This document shows positions 53,892-62,800 of a stretch of DNA of 64,000 nt, piece after piece. This DNA is from UBA1563 sp037440065 (lineage in GTDB: Bacteria > Bacteroidota > Ignavibacteria > Ignavibacteriales > Ignavibacteriaceae), in the NCBI GenBank assembly GCA_037440065.1, contig JBBIUV010000018.1:248001-312000 (forward strand), in the 5' to 3' direction. The translations under genes were made by a program, and so were the position numbers. The first letter of the stretch is position 1, and the number at the start of each line of letters is the position of its first letter. Under the pieces are notes generated by a model. That model was not told the origin of the DNA and searched no databases. It was given only the letters and a program-made list of their open reading frames with translations.

Positions 53892-53963
53892 TGGGACGCA
53901 GATTCATTAAGATTTGTTATGATCAGCGCAGATCATAAACGATCATAAAAAATCTGCGTCCTA
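53892..53963. repeat. 72-bp nested palindromic element downstream of tex
   Basis: Outer arms GGACGCAGATT (53894-53904) and AATCTGCGTCC (53951-53961) match over 11 bp. They enclose an inner hairpin TTATGATC-AGCGCA-GATCATAA (53917-53938). A run of T follows on the plus strand. It can act as the tex/exporter convergent terminator, but the ACGCAGAT/ATCTGCGT arms look like a dispersed REP-like family that I recall from other Bacteroidota genomes. Confidence 0.75.
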
Positions 53964-53969
53964 TTTTTT

Positions 53970-54287
53970 TTATTTTGAATAAAACCTTAACCCTACAATT
54001 CCGACGATAATGAGAAAGATGAAAAAGGTTCTCATAAATTCTCGCGACTCGTTAAAAAGAAAAATACCGAGGATTGCTGTTCCAACCGCACCAATGCCCG
54101 TCCAAACGGCGTAAGCAGTGCCAACCGGCAAAGTTTTTACTGAATATGAAAGCAGCGCCATGCTTATGATCATCGTTGCGATTGTGAAAATGGAAGCAAG
54201 TGGTTTTGTAAAACCTTCCGAATATTTCAAGCCGATTGCCCAGGCAACTTCGAAAAGTCCAGCGATAAAAAGTACTATCCAGCTCAT
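53970..54287 (-). CDS. SMR-family exporter of the Gdx/SugE (guanidinium) type
   Basis: A 105-residue protein with four membrane helices. It has the central Glu13 in MSWIVLFIAGLFEVAWAIGLKYSEGF and KTLPVGTAYAVWTGIGAVGTAI, which match the Gdx/SugE branch rather than the EmrE/QacE branch. Gdx proteins exchange guanidinium for protons; some SugE members export quaternary amines. No guanidine riboswitch is seen in the 99-bp spacer upstream. Confidence 0.92.
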   Translation of the reverse strand: MSWIVLFIAGLFEVAWAIGLKYSEGFTKPLASIFTIATMIISMALLSYSVKTLPVGTAYAVWTGIGAVGTAILGIFLFNESREFMRTFFIFLIIVGIVGLRFYSK

Positions 54288-54386
54288 TATATTTAATTAG
54301 GAATTAGCAATTACGAATTAGGAAAAAATTTTGATCATTATTTACTAGTGCACTTTTGAAATTCTTTTTATTCATTCCTAATTAAT

Positions 54387-55319
54387 TTAGATTCTTCTTC
54401 TAAATCCTTCACCTAATACTTCGTGAACGTTGTTAATGATTACAAAAGCATCAGGATCGATTTCTTTAATTTGCTCAACAAGTTCAGTTATTTTCTTTAA
54501 AGGAAGAATCGTGAAAAGAACATTTTTATTTTGTTTTGTGTAAAGTCCGGTAGCGTGTAATGAAGTTGCGCCCCTTCCGAATTGAGTAAGCACCACTTCG
54601 GCAATTTCTTCTTGCTTGTCCGAAATGATATATGCCGCTCTTGCATAATCAAAACCCTCAATTATTATATCTACAATCTTACTTGAGACGAAAAGGAGAA
54701 AGACTGCATAGAATGTTAGAGATAGTGCCGGACGCACCGGAGAAAGATGTTTTATTTCAATTATTAATCCCGCTATAAGGATAACGAAAATATCAATAAT
54801 AAAAATCGCTTGCCCTGGACGGATACCATAACGTTTCTGCATTATCGATGCAACAATATCTGAACCTCCCGTTGTTCCTCTAAATTTAAAAACTATTCCC
54901 AAGCCCAATCCGAGTAGTACAGCGCCGATCAAAATTAAAAAGAAAAAATCATTTTTATATAAATCGAGAACAGTTTGTGATTTTTGTAATTTTAAAAAAG
55001 CAAAACCGGGAATGTCACCTCGAAACAAATCGATGAAAATTGAATTCAGGGTGAATGCGTAAAATGTCCGAACACCGAAAGTCTTTCCCAATTCCTTTAT
55101 TCCCCAAAGATATAAAGGAACATTTAAAATCCAGATCAGTAATCCTACGGGAATAGTGTAGTTTGACATGTAATGAATAGCCATCGAAAGTCCGCTTACA
55201 CCGCCGGGAACAACTTGTGCGTCAACTAAAAATACACCGATCCCGATAGCCATTATTGCTGCACCAACCGTCATGAAAAAATAATCGAGTAAAGGATGTT
55301 TGCTTAGTTTTTTGATCAT
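54387..55319 (-). CDS. YitT-family membrane protein (DUF161/DUF2179)
   Basis: The start is taken at the ATG 55317-55319 (MIKKLSKHPLLDYFFMTVGAAIMAIGIGVF); the frame extends 24 residues further upstream without family support. The 310-residue protein has five or six membrane helices (about 15-200), including GTTGGSDIVASIM, and a C-terminal DUF2179 domain (about 220-305) with a possible ligand-binding fold. The function of the family is not established. Confidence 0.9.
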   Translation of the reverse strand: MIKKLSKHPLLDYFFMTVGAAIMAIGIGVFLVDAQVVPGGVSGLSMAIHYMSNYTIPVGLLIWILNVPLYLWGIKELGKTFGVRTFYAFTLNSIFIDLFRGDIPGFAFLKLQKSQTVLDLYKNDFFFLILIGAVLLGLGLGIVFKFRGTTGGSDIVASIMQKRYGIRPGQAIFIIDIFVILIAGLIIEIKHLSPVRPALSLTFYAVFLLFVSSKIVDIIIEGFDYARAAYIISDKQEEIAEVVLTQFGRGATSLHATGLYTKQNKNVLFTILPLKKITELVEQIKEIDPDAFVIINNVHEVLGEGFRRRI

Positions 55320-55415
55320 TCGTTTCTCTATAAAAATGCAACTCAAAATTAGCCAATAAAAAGTTGGTTCAAAAGTTTTAAATAGAAGCAATTACCGCGG
55401 TACGAAAAAGAATGT

Positions 55416-55423
55416 TATTTTTG
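55416..55423 (+). promoter_or_regulatory. Bacteroidetes-type -7 element upstream of the AMP nucleosidase gene
   Basis: TATTTTTG matches TAnnTTTG and ends 20 bp before the ATG at 55444, so the leader would be very short. Confidence 0.4.
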
Positions 55424-55443
55424 AAACAAAAATTGGATAGTAC

Positions 55444-56217
55444 ATGAAGACAAAATTAGAAATAGCAAAAAATTGGTTACCCCGTTACACCGGAACCGAA
55501 ATAGATGAATTTGGAGATTATCTTCTGCTCACTAACTTTCACAACTATGTTACAAAATTCGCCGATAAATTTCATTGCGATGTTAAAGGACTCGGCAAGC
55601 CGATGCAAACCGCAACAAACAGTGGTGGTTTAACCATCATCAATTTTGGAATCGGTTCTGCCAATGCTGCCACCATTATGGATTTACTAGTAGCACGAAA
55701 ACCGAAAGGTGTTTTATTTCTTGGCAAATGTGGTGGACTGAAACGATCGACTGACCTCGGATATTTTATTTTGCCTACAGCCGCAATCCGCGGAGAAGGA
55801 ACAAGCAATGATTATCTTCTTCCTGAAGTTCCTGCGCTTCCTTCGTTTAAACTGCACAAGTTTGTTTCAGATAAAATTGTTCAAAGAAAATTGGAGTATA
55901 GAACCGGAGTAATTTATACAACAAATCGCCGTTTATGGGAGTGGGATGAAAAGTTTAAAAAATATTTGAAAAGACTTTCCACCATAGGAATTGATATGGA
56001 AACCGCTACAATATTTGTAGTTGGTTTTGTAAATGAAATACCACGCGGCGCATTACTGCTCGTATCAGATGTTCCGATGATTCCAGAAGGAGTGAAGACT
56101 GAAGCTTCCGACAAAATGGTAACTGATAAATTCTCTACACTTCACTTAGAAATTGGAATTGAAGCAATGACGGAGATTGGGAAAAAAGGGGAAAAAATAA
56201 AGCACTTCAGATATTAA
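55444..56217 (+). CDS. amn: AMP nucleosidase (nucleoside phosphorylase fold)
   Basis: A 257-residue enzyme of the PNP/UDP family that splits AMP to adenine and ribose 5-phosphate. It shows TIINFGIGSANAATIMDLL, VLFLGKCGGLK, the purine-site FILPTAAIRGEGTSNDY, and the active-site IDMETATIFVVG with the ribose-binding Glu. Length matches the short AMP nucleosidase form of Bacteroidota, about half of the E. coli Amn. The ATG is preceded by little ribosome-binding signal. It is followed by a strong terminator. Confidence 0.9.
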   Translation: MKTKLEIAKNWLPRYTGTEIDEFGDYLLLTNFHNYVTKFADKFHCDVKGLGKPMQTATNSGGLTIINFGIGSANAATIMDLLVARKPKGVLFLGKCGGLKRSTDLGYFILPTAAIRGEGTSNDYLLPEVPALPSFKLHKFVSDKIVQRKLEYRTGVIYTTNRRLWEWDEKFKKYLKRLSTIGIDMETATIFVVGFVNEIPRGALLLVSDVPMIPEGVKTEASDKMVTDKFSTLHLEIGIEAMTEIGKKGEKIKHFRY

Positions 56218-56220
56218 AAT

Positions 56221-56262
56221 TTTGTGACTCTGCGGTAAATCTTTTTACCGCAGAGTCACAAA
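56221..56262. terminator. Perfect 19-bp hairpin between convergent genes
   Basis: The arms at 56221-56239 and 56244-56262 are perfect reverse complements over 19 bp (TTTGTGACTCTGCGGTAAA), with a 4-nt loop. It starts 3 bp after the amn stop and ends 10 bp before the end of the M16 gene. The arms begin and end in T- and A-runs, so it can terminate both transcripts. It is longer and more perfect than a terminator needs. Confidence 0.85.
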
Positions 56263-56272
56263 GAAAACAATT

Positions 56273-59062
56273 TTACTTTTCCGGTAACAGCACCACTTTT
56301 ACAGATCGGTTCTCATCTAAATATTTGTTTGCATAAATTTTAATGTCTTCGTTTGTCAATTTCTCAACCCACGAATCATAGTTCAACATTTCAACCGGGT
56401 CTTCATTATTCATAATGTAGTTTGAGAGGACTCCAGTCCAAAACTTATTTTGTTTCAATTTTATTTCACGTTGACGTTTTTGAGTCTCTTTTACTTTCGC
56501 GAGCGTTTCGGGGGTGGTTCCGAAATTTTTAAGACTATCAATTACGCTAAAAACGGCTGATGTTAATTCATCAACTCTCTCCGGATTGCATCCGAAATTA
56601 ATGTTAACGGTTGTTTTTGTTGCGGGAATTCTGTAGAACTGGTGGTATACACTTACTCCGTACGAACCACCTTTATCTTCACGAACTACCTCGCGAAGCC
56701 GAATGTTCAAAACGTCCATCAATGATTCCATTAAATATTCGTTAGTTCTACTCCACTTAAATGGAGAAGGAAAAGCGATCCCAACGGTACTCTTCTGCTC
56801 AATTCCTTTTTTAACAACTTTTTCGATTTTAGTATCGACATCTTTTACATTCAGGTCTTTCCATGTTTCATTTCTTTTTAAAGATGGAAGCGCGCCCAGA
56901 TATTTTTCGACAAAAGTTTTAAATGATGGAAGATCGATATTTCCTGCAAAGACGAACGTGAAATCACTTGCATCGGCAAAACGGTTTTTGTAAAAATTAT
57001 AGGATTTGGATAAATCCATATTATCTAAACTTTTTAAACTCCACGGCTGCATTCGAGGATGGTAATTTGACATCGTAACCATCATAGTGTCGTTGAACGC
57101 CACACGCGGCTCGTTACTGTAGTTTTCAAGATAAGCTTTCATTTTTGCTTTGTAAGATTGAAATGCAGTTGTATCGAGTCTTGGTGAAGTGAATGTAAGA
57201 TAAATAAGTTGGAACATCGTTTCAGCATCCTTCGGGCTGCAACCGCCATTCAATCCTTCGGAATAATGTCCGATATAAGGATTAACCGAAGCTACTTTTC
57301 CAGCTAAAGCTTTTTGTAATTCATTTATTGAAAAGTCTCCAAGACCGGCTTCTCCTAAAATGCTTACTGCGTTATTTGCGGCTTTAAAGGTTTCGTCATC
57401 AATCAAGGATGAACCACCGGGACTAAAAGCGGAGAAAGTAATTTCATCGTTTTTAAAATCTGTTGGTTTTACAATTACTTTTACGCCGTTTGCAAGTGTC
57501 CAATTAACAATCCCAAGTTTTTCCAACTTAACTTCGTTGGTAACCGGCGATGCGGTTGCTAGATTTTTTACGAGAGGTTGTTCAAGTGTTTTGTCTTTAT
57601 ATGCTTCAACGAATTCTTTGTTAACTTTTTCCAGCACCATGTTTAGACTTGTTTCAGTTGGAATTTTATTCCCCTCTTTCTCCGGTACGTTAACAAGGAT
57701 TACCCGATTATCAGTTTTGATAAGTTCGCTTGAAAGCTTGTTTACATCTTCTAAAGAAATATTTGGAACCAGTTTATTTATCAGCACAAATTCATTTTCA
57801 ATTCCGGGAATCGGTTCATCTTCCAGGTAATTACTTACAAACTGCCAGATCAAATTAGACGATTCGGTTTTATCTTTTTCGTCTTTTTGTTTTTCAATTT
57901 GCCGAAGAAGATTTTTTTTTTGCCTATCCAATTCTGTTTGAGTAAAACCATATTTACGAACGCGTTCAGCTTCGCGAAGCAAAACTTCAAGTCCACGCTC
58001 AATGCCGTTATCCTTCACCATTGCCTGCAAAAAATTAACATCGGCGGTACGAACCATTCTTCCTTTGCCTGCAAAAGCAAAAGCAAAAGGTGGATCTGCG
58101 AGTTGAGTTAATTCTCTTAAACGTTCGTTGAACATACTTCCGAACAATTGGTGGGTAATAGTCTTTCGATAATCATCAATGTTTTTAACAACTTCCGGTT
58201 CTTGTTTGTAATAAAGAGCTACGGAGGAATACATCGCCTCCTTATCGGAAGCGATCGCAAACTGTGTCCCTTTTTGGCTTGGAACGGGAAAGAGTTCTCT
58301 TGTCCTTTCGGATTTTGGAGGTTCAATATTTTCGAAATGTTTTTTGATTAACGATTCAATTTCGTTTTTATCAAAATCTCCTACAGCAACCACGGCCATT
58401 AAATCCGGACGGTACCAATCTTTGTAATAATTTGTAAGCGTTGGATGGGTAAATGATTTTATAATGTTGATATCACCAATGGTTAAACGGTCGGCATATT
58501 TTGAATCTTTAAAAATTACGGGAAGCTGTTTATCAAGCATTCTCATTTGTGCCCCGCGTCCAAGCCGCCATTCTTCGGTTATTACACCTCGTTCTTTTTC
58601 AATTTCGGTAGAATCAAACGCAAGTCCGTGAGCCCAATCTTCTAAAACTAAAAATGCTTTTTGCATAATTGCTTGGCTGTCGGTCGGCACCTGAAGCATG
58701 TAAACTGTTTCATCAAAGCTTGTATATGCATTTAGTTCGGGACCAAATTTGACACCTATTGACTCTAAATAATTTATCAGTTCATTTTTCTTAAAATTTT
58801 TTGTTCCATTAAAAGCCATGTGTTCAACAAAATGAGCAAGTCCCTTTTGATCGTCGTTTTCCAAAACGCTTCCGGCATTAACCACAAGACGGAGTTCAGC
58901 GCGTTTTTCCGGTTTTTTGTTTTGTAAAATATAATAGCGGATCCCATTCTTCAATTTTCCAAGAGTTACATCTGGATTAACGGGTAACTTTTCAGATTGA
59001 GAGTTTATAATTTGCGAGAGAAAAAAAGTGAAGAGAAATAAAAAAGATTTGAATTTTGCCAT
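56273..59062 (-). CDS. Exported M16-family zinc metallopeptidase (pitrilysin/PqqL-like)
   Basis: A 929-residue protease precursor with a signal peptide (about 1-21, ending INSQ). The inverted zinc motif HFVEH places the zinc ligands at His77 and His81 and the catalytic Glu at 80, and ITEEWRLGRG supplies the distal Glu. The second half (about 500-925) is the inactive M16 partner domain, without HxxEH. It degrades peptides in the periplasm or at the outer membrane. The ATG is at 59060-59062; a weak AGGACGGGAAC segment precedes it. Confidence 0.94.
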   Translation of the reverse strand: MAKFKSFLFLFTFFLSQIINSQSEKLPVNPDVTLGKLKNGIRYYILQNKKPEKRAELRLVVNAGSVLENDDQKGLAHFVEHMAFNGTKNFKKNELINYLESIGVKFGPELNAYTSFDETVYMLQVPTDSQAIMQKAFLVLEDWAHGLAFDSTEIEKERGVITEEWRLGRGAQMRMLDKQLPVIFKDSKYADRLTIGDINIIKSFTHPTLTNYYKDWYRPDLMAVVAVGDFDKNEIESLIKKHFENIEPPKSERTRELFPVPSQKGTQFAIASDKEAMYSSVALYYKQEPEVVKNIDDYRKTITHQLFGSMFNERLRELTQLADPPFAFAFAGKGRMVRTADVNFLQAMVKDNGIERGLEVLLREAERVRKYGFTQTELDRQKKNLLRQIEKQKDEKDKTESSNLIWQFVSNYLEDEPIPGIENEFVLINKLVPNISLEDVNKLSSELIKTDNRVILVNVPEKEGNKIPTETSLNMVLEKVNKEFVEAYKDKTLEQPLVKNLATASPVTNEVKLEKLGIVNWTLANGVKVIVKPTDFKNDEITFSAFSPGGSSLIDDETFKAANNAVSILGEAGLGDFSINELQKALAGKVASVNPYIGHYSEGLNGGCSPKDAETMFQLIYLTFTSPRLDTTAFQSYKAKMKAYLENYSNEPRVAFNDTMMVTMSNYHPRMQPWSLKSLDNMDLSKSYNFYKNRFADASDFTFVFAGNIDLPSFKTFVEKYLGALPSLKRNETWKDLNVKDVDTKIEKVVKKGIEQKSTVGIAFPSPFKWSRTNEYLMESLMDVLNIRLREVVREDKGGSYGVSVYHQFYRIPATKTTVNINFGCNPERVDELTSAVFSVIDSLKNFGTTPETLAKVKETQKRQREIKLKQNKFWTGVLSNYIMNNEDPVEMLNYDSWVEKLTNEDIKIYANKYLDENRSVKVVLLPEK

Positions 59063-59190
59063 TGTTCCCGTCCTATTCTTAGTTAAAAAATAATTACAGA
59101 ACCGATCAAAAAATAAAGAATTCTGTTCAAAAAATATAACCGATTACGGGAAGATCTTGGTGTGAGAATAAAAAATCAACAAAAATTTTA

Positions 59191-59439
59191 TTAAAAGTTT
59201 CCGGAATTTTTTTTAAATGTTATAAATGGGGGTGAAGTAGGTTGTGTGTTTTTGTTTTCATTTAGTGTCTGTTGAATCGGTTTTTTACAGAAGAGTGCAG
59301 TTCCGAAATAAAAAGAATTATCACATGTCGGATTTTTTTCAAGACACTGAACTACCTTTCCGCTGATGACTTCCTTAACCTGGCAAGTCGGTTCTGTCTT
59401 AATCGAATCTTTTTTATTAAATGAAAGTAGGTTTTTCAT
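59191..59439 (-). CDS. Small cysteine-containing hypothetical protein (82 aa)
   Basis: An 82-residue protein starting at the ATG 59437-59439 (MKNLLSFNKKDS..); the longer frame uses a TTG. It has five cysteines, in CQVK, QCLEKNPTC, and LFCKKP, and a polar, Pro/Thr-rich C-terminus. It has no signal peptide. The first cysteines suggest a metal- or disulfide-linked domain. I do not recognise it. Its gene lies 63 bp from a 22-bp tandem repeat array that could control it. Confidence 0.5.
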   Translation of the reverse strand: MKNLLSFNKKDSIKTEPTCQVKEVISGKVVQCLEKNPTCDNSFYFGTALFCKKPIQQTLNENKNTQPTSPPFITFKKNSGNF

Positions 59440-59501
59440 TAAACACTCACACAACTATGATTTTTGATGATTTAATTTAATACGAAAAAAGTGGTGAAAA
59501 C

Positions 59502-59567
59502 AGTAGGCAAATTCCTAAAAATGAGTAGGGAAATCCCTAATGATGAGTAGGAGCATCCCTATTACTC
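59502..59567. repeat. Three tandem 22-bp iterons with internal dyad symmetry
   Basis: AGTAGG begins at 59502, 59524 and 59546, exactly 22 bp apart. Each unit carries AGTAGG, a short A/T centre and CCTA; in the middle unit TAGGGAAATCCCTA is a perfect dyad. The spacing is two helical turns, so bound proteins would line up on one DNA face. The array is 63 bp upstream of the small Cys gene and 270 bp upstream of the CotH gene. Confidence 0.8.
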
Positions 59568-59733
59568 GAGATGGATTTCACTAGTGCTTAGTAGCTTAAG
59601 TTAGGAATATCATTCTAAATAAGAGAAGAATATGAATGAATCTTTATCATTTTAGTAATAATGTTTATTATGTTTCCAATCACGACTTCATTTCCACGTT
59701 AAAAACAGCCTTTTTCTGAGGTTTTTTTTGAAC

Positions 59734-59741
59734 TATCTTTG
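59734..59741 (+). promoter_or_regulatory. Bacteroidetes-type -7 element upstream of the CotH gene
   Basis: TATCTTTG matches TAnnTTTG and lies 95 bp before the ATG at 59837. Confidence 0.35.
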
Positions 59742-59836
59742 TGGTATAATTTATGTTAAGATAGTAGAGTATTGACGTTGAGAAATGTTATTATAATTAA
59801 TCATTTTGAGAAAGTGTTCGCTTCCTAGTAACTAGA

Positions 59837-62800
59837 ATGAAAAAATATCTTATCATGCTAATTGTTTTTCCCGTTTCGTTTTTATTATCACAATCCGTTG
59901 TACTAAACGAAGTGATGTCTTCCAACACAATTACCATTGTTGATGAAGATGGAGATTTTCCGGATTGGATAGAATTGTACAATACATCACCACAGCCGGT
60001 ATCTCTTGCAAATTATCATTTATCTGATGATTCACTCAACTTATCAAAATGGAAATTCCCAAATATTTCACTGCAGCCAAAAAATTACTTAATTGTTTAT
60101 GCTTCAGGTAAAGATAAAAAAAACGGAGCTATGTTTTGGGAAACTGTCATAACAAAAGGAGATAGTTGGAAATATCTTGTTCCGACTTCTGAACCCTCAA
60201 GTGCTTGGAGGAATCTAGGTTTTGATGACGCGGCATGGAAAAGTGGTCCCAGCGGTTTTGGTTTTGGAGATAATGACGATGCGACAACAGTCCCGCAAAC
60301 TAATTCGGTATATATCAGAAAGATTTTTTCAGTAACCGACCCCGCGACCGTAGATACCGCTTTTCTGCATGTTGATTACGATGATGCGTTTGTGGCATAT
60401 CTAAACGGAGTAGAAATTGCACGTGCGAACATCGGCACAAAAGGAACACCGCCAACATATTCGCAATCGGCAAATTCAAATCATGAGGCAATGATGTACC
60501 AAAATGGTTCGCCTGAAGTTTTTCCAATTGCAAATATCAGGGCATTGCTAAAAACCGGTGATAATCTTTTAACGATGCAAGTGCATAATATCAACACAAC
60601 ATCAAGTGATTTAACTTTAATTCCATTTTTTACTCTTGGTATGAATTCTGTCCCGGTAAATCCTCGTGGACTATCTCCGCTAATAAAACTTCCGACTTCC
60701 TATCTTCACACAAATTTTAAACTTGATTCGGCAGGTGAATCAGTTTTTCTAACTGATTCTTTCGGAAATAAAATTGATGAAGTTACTTTCGGTTTTCTTC
60801 CCACAGGACTTTCTTACGGACGTAAACCCGATGGTGGAACAACCTGGTATTATTTTCAAACTCCCACACCTAAAACTTCAAATACTTCAACTGGAATTTT
60901 ACAAGTTGCAGAACCTCCTCAATTTTCACGAAAAGCTGGATTTTACTATAGTGGTATGTCGGTAGGAATTACTAGTACCTTACCTGGGGGAACAATTTAT
61001 TTCACTACTGACGGTTCTGATCCTACTGAGCTCAGTTCGAAATACATTGGCGCAGTGGGAATTTCTAAAACAACAACACTTCGATCAAAAGTTTTTGCAA
61101 ATGGGGTAATTCCAAGTCCAACTACAACAGCAACATATTTTATAAATCATGTTTCAACACTCCCGGTTGTGTCTCTATCTACTGATCCAAAACATTTTTG
61201 GGATAACGATTCCGGAATTTATGTGATGGGGTCAAATCCTGGTGGGTACCCTTATTTTGGTGCAAACTTTTGGAAAGATTGGGAGAAGCCGATTCATTTT
61301 GAATTTTTTGAACCACTTGATTCGCAGACAGTTAGTGTGGATGCCGGTATAAAAATTTATGGTAATTGGAGTCGTGCGTTTGATCAGAAATCCATGGCAA
61401 TTTATTTACGCGGGGGTTATGGCTTCAATAAAATGAAGTATCAGTTTTTCCCTGGTAAAAAGACCGATAGTTTTGCAAATATTGTTTTACGTAACGGAGG
61501 GAATGATTTTAATTTTACGCTTTTACGTGATAGATACATGAGTGAGATGCTAAAAAATTTAGATATTGGTGTTCAAAGTACTCGTTTTTGTGTAGCTTAT
61601 CTCAACAACGAATATTGGGGTATCTATACGCTAAGAGAAAAATTAAATGAAGAGTATCTTGGGAATACTTATGGAGTAAATCCAGATAATGTTGATATTG
61701 TTGAGTTGAGTACTGAAGCTGGATTTTATGTTAACGAACATTTTTCATCATTGTACAATTTTCTATCACAAAAAGATATTAGTGCAAAGGCAAACTATGA
61801 TTTTGTCCAATCGCAAATGGATATCGAAAATTATAAAAACTACCAGATAGCCGAGATTTATATTAACAACTTAGATTGGCCTGGTAATAATATGAAGATT
61901 TGGAGGGAAAGAACCGAAACGGCAAAATGGAGATGGCTCACGTTTGATCTCGATTACGGTGTTGGATTGGTTGAATATTATAACTCGCAGCAAGATTACC
62001 GATTCAATACACTCGATTTTGCTACTGAAACCAATGGTCCGGGATGGCCTAATCCACCTTGGTCAACGTTAATGTTCCGCAAACTCTTAACGAACAATGA
62101 ATTTAAAAATGATTTTATCCAATCATTTGCACATTTATTGAATACAACCTTTTCGCCTGATTCAACTCTTCGCCTATTGGCAAAAATTCAGGATGAAATT
62201 GCTCCTGAGATAAGCCGACATAATGCTAAGTGGAAAGGAACGATGCAATTCGATTGGGTTTCAAATATTGCAAGAATTAGAACTTTTGTTTCGTACCGTG
62301 AAGCTTACATGAGATTTCATATCAACACGAAATTTCAATTAGGCGGTTTTGCAAACTTAACGTTGGCGATAAATGATTCGTTAGGTGGAAGAGTTTTTCT
62401 TCAATCTTACAATATTTCTAAAGCCTCTTTTACCGGGAAATATTTTAAAACGGCTCCAATAAAACTTTCAGCTAAACCAAATCCAGGCTATGTTTTTGCC
62501 GGTTGGAAAAGTATTTCAACAAACCCGGAAATAAATATTGTTTTAAGTAAAGATTCGGTTGTCCAGGCAGTGTTTGTTAAAGAAGATACACAAAATCAAA
62601 AAGTTGTTATTAACGAAATCAATTACAAATCTGCTCCAACATCAGACTGTGGTGATTGGGTCGAGTTATATAACAACGGAACAGAAAACGTTCAATTAAA
62701 AAATTGGAAATTTAAAGACAGTGTTGACATTCATGAATATGTTTTACCCGAATACACTTTGGCGCCTGATTCATTTGTGGTACTTGCAAACGATACTTTA

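Larger units (their letters stand above)
59440..59836. other. 397-bp intergenic region with repeat array and promoter signals
   Basis: This is the longest gene-free stretch in the window. It lies between the divergent small Cys gene and the CotH/lamin-tail gene. It holds the 22-bp tandem repeats (59502-59567), a TATCTTTG promoter-like element (59734-59741), and otherwise A/T-rich DNA with no open frame of note. Confidence 0.7.

Noticed and set aside
54288..54386. Guanidine riboswitch before the Gdx/SugE-type gene
   Set aside because: The 99-bp spacer holds only A/T-rich repeats of AATTAGGAATTAGC type and no ykkC-like core.
57360..57830. 156-residue plus-strand open frame
   Set aside because: Antisense to the M16 peptidase; Ser/Thr/Phe-rich composition typical of a shadow frame.
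59502..59567. CRISPR array
   Set aside because: The three repeats are directly abutting 22-bp units with no spacers, and no cas gene is in view.
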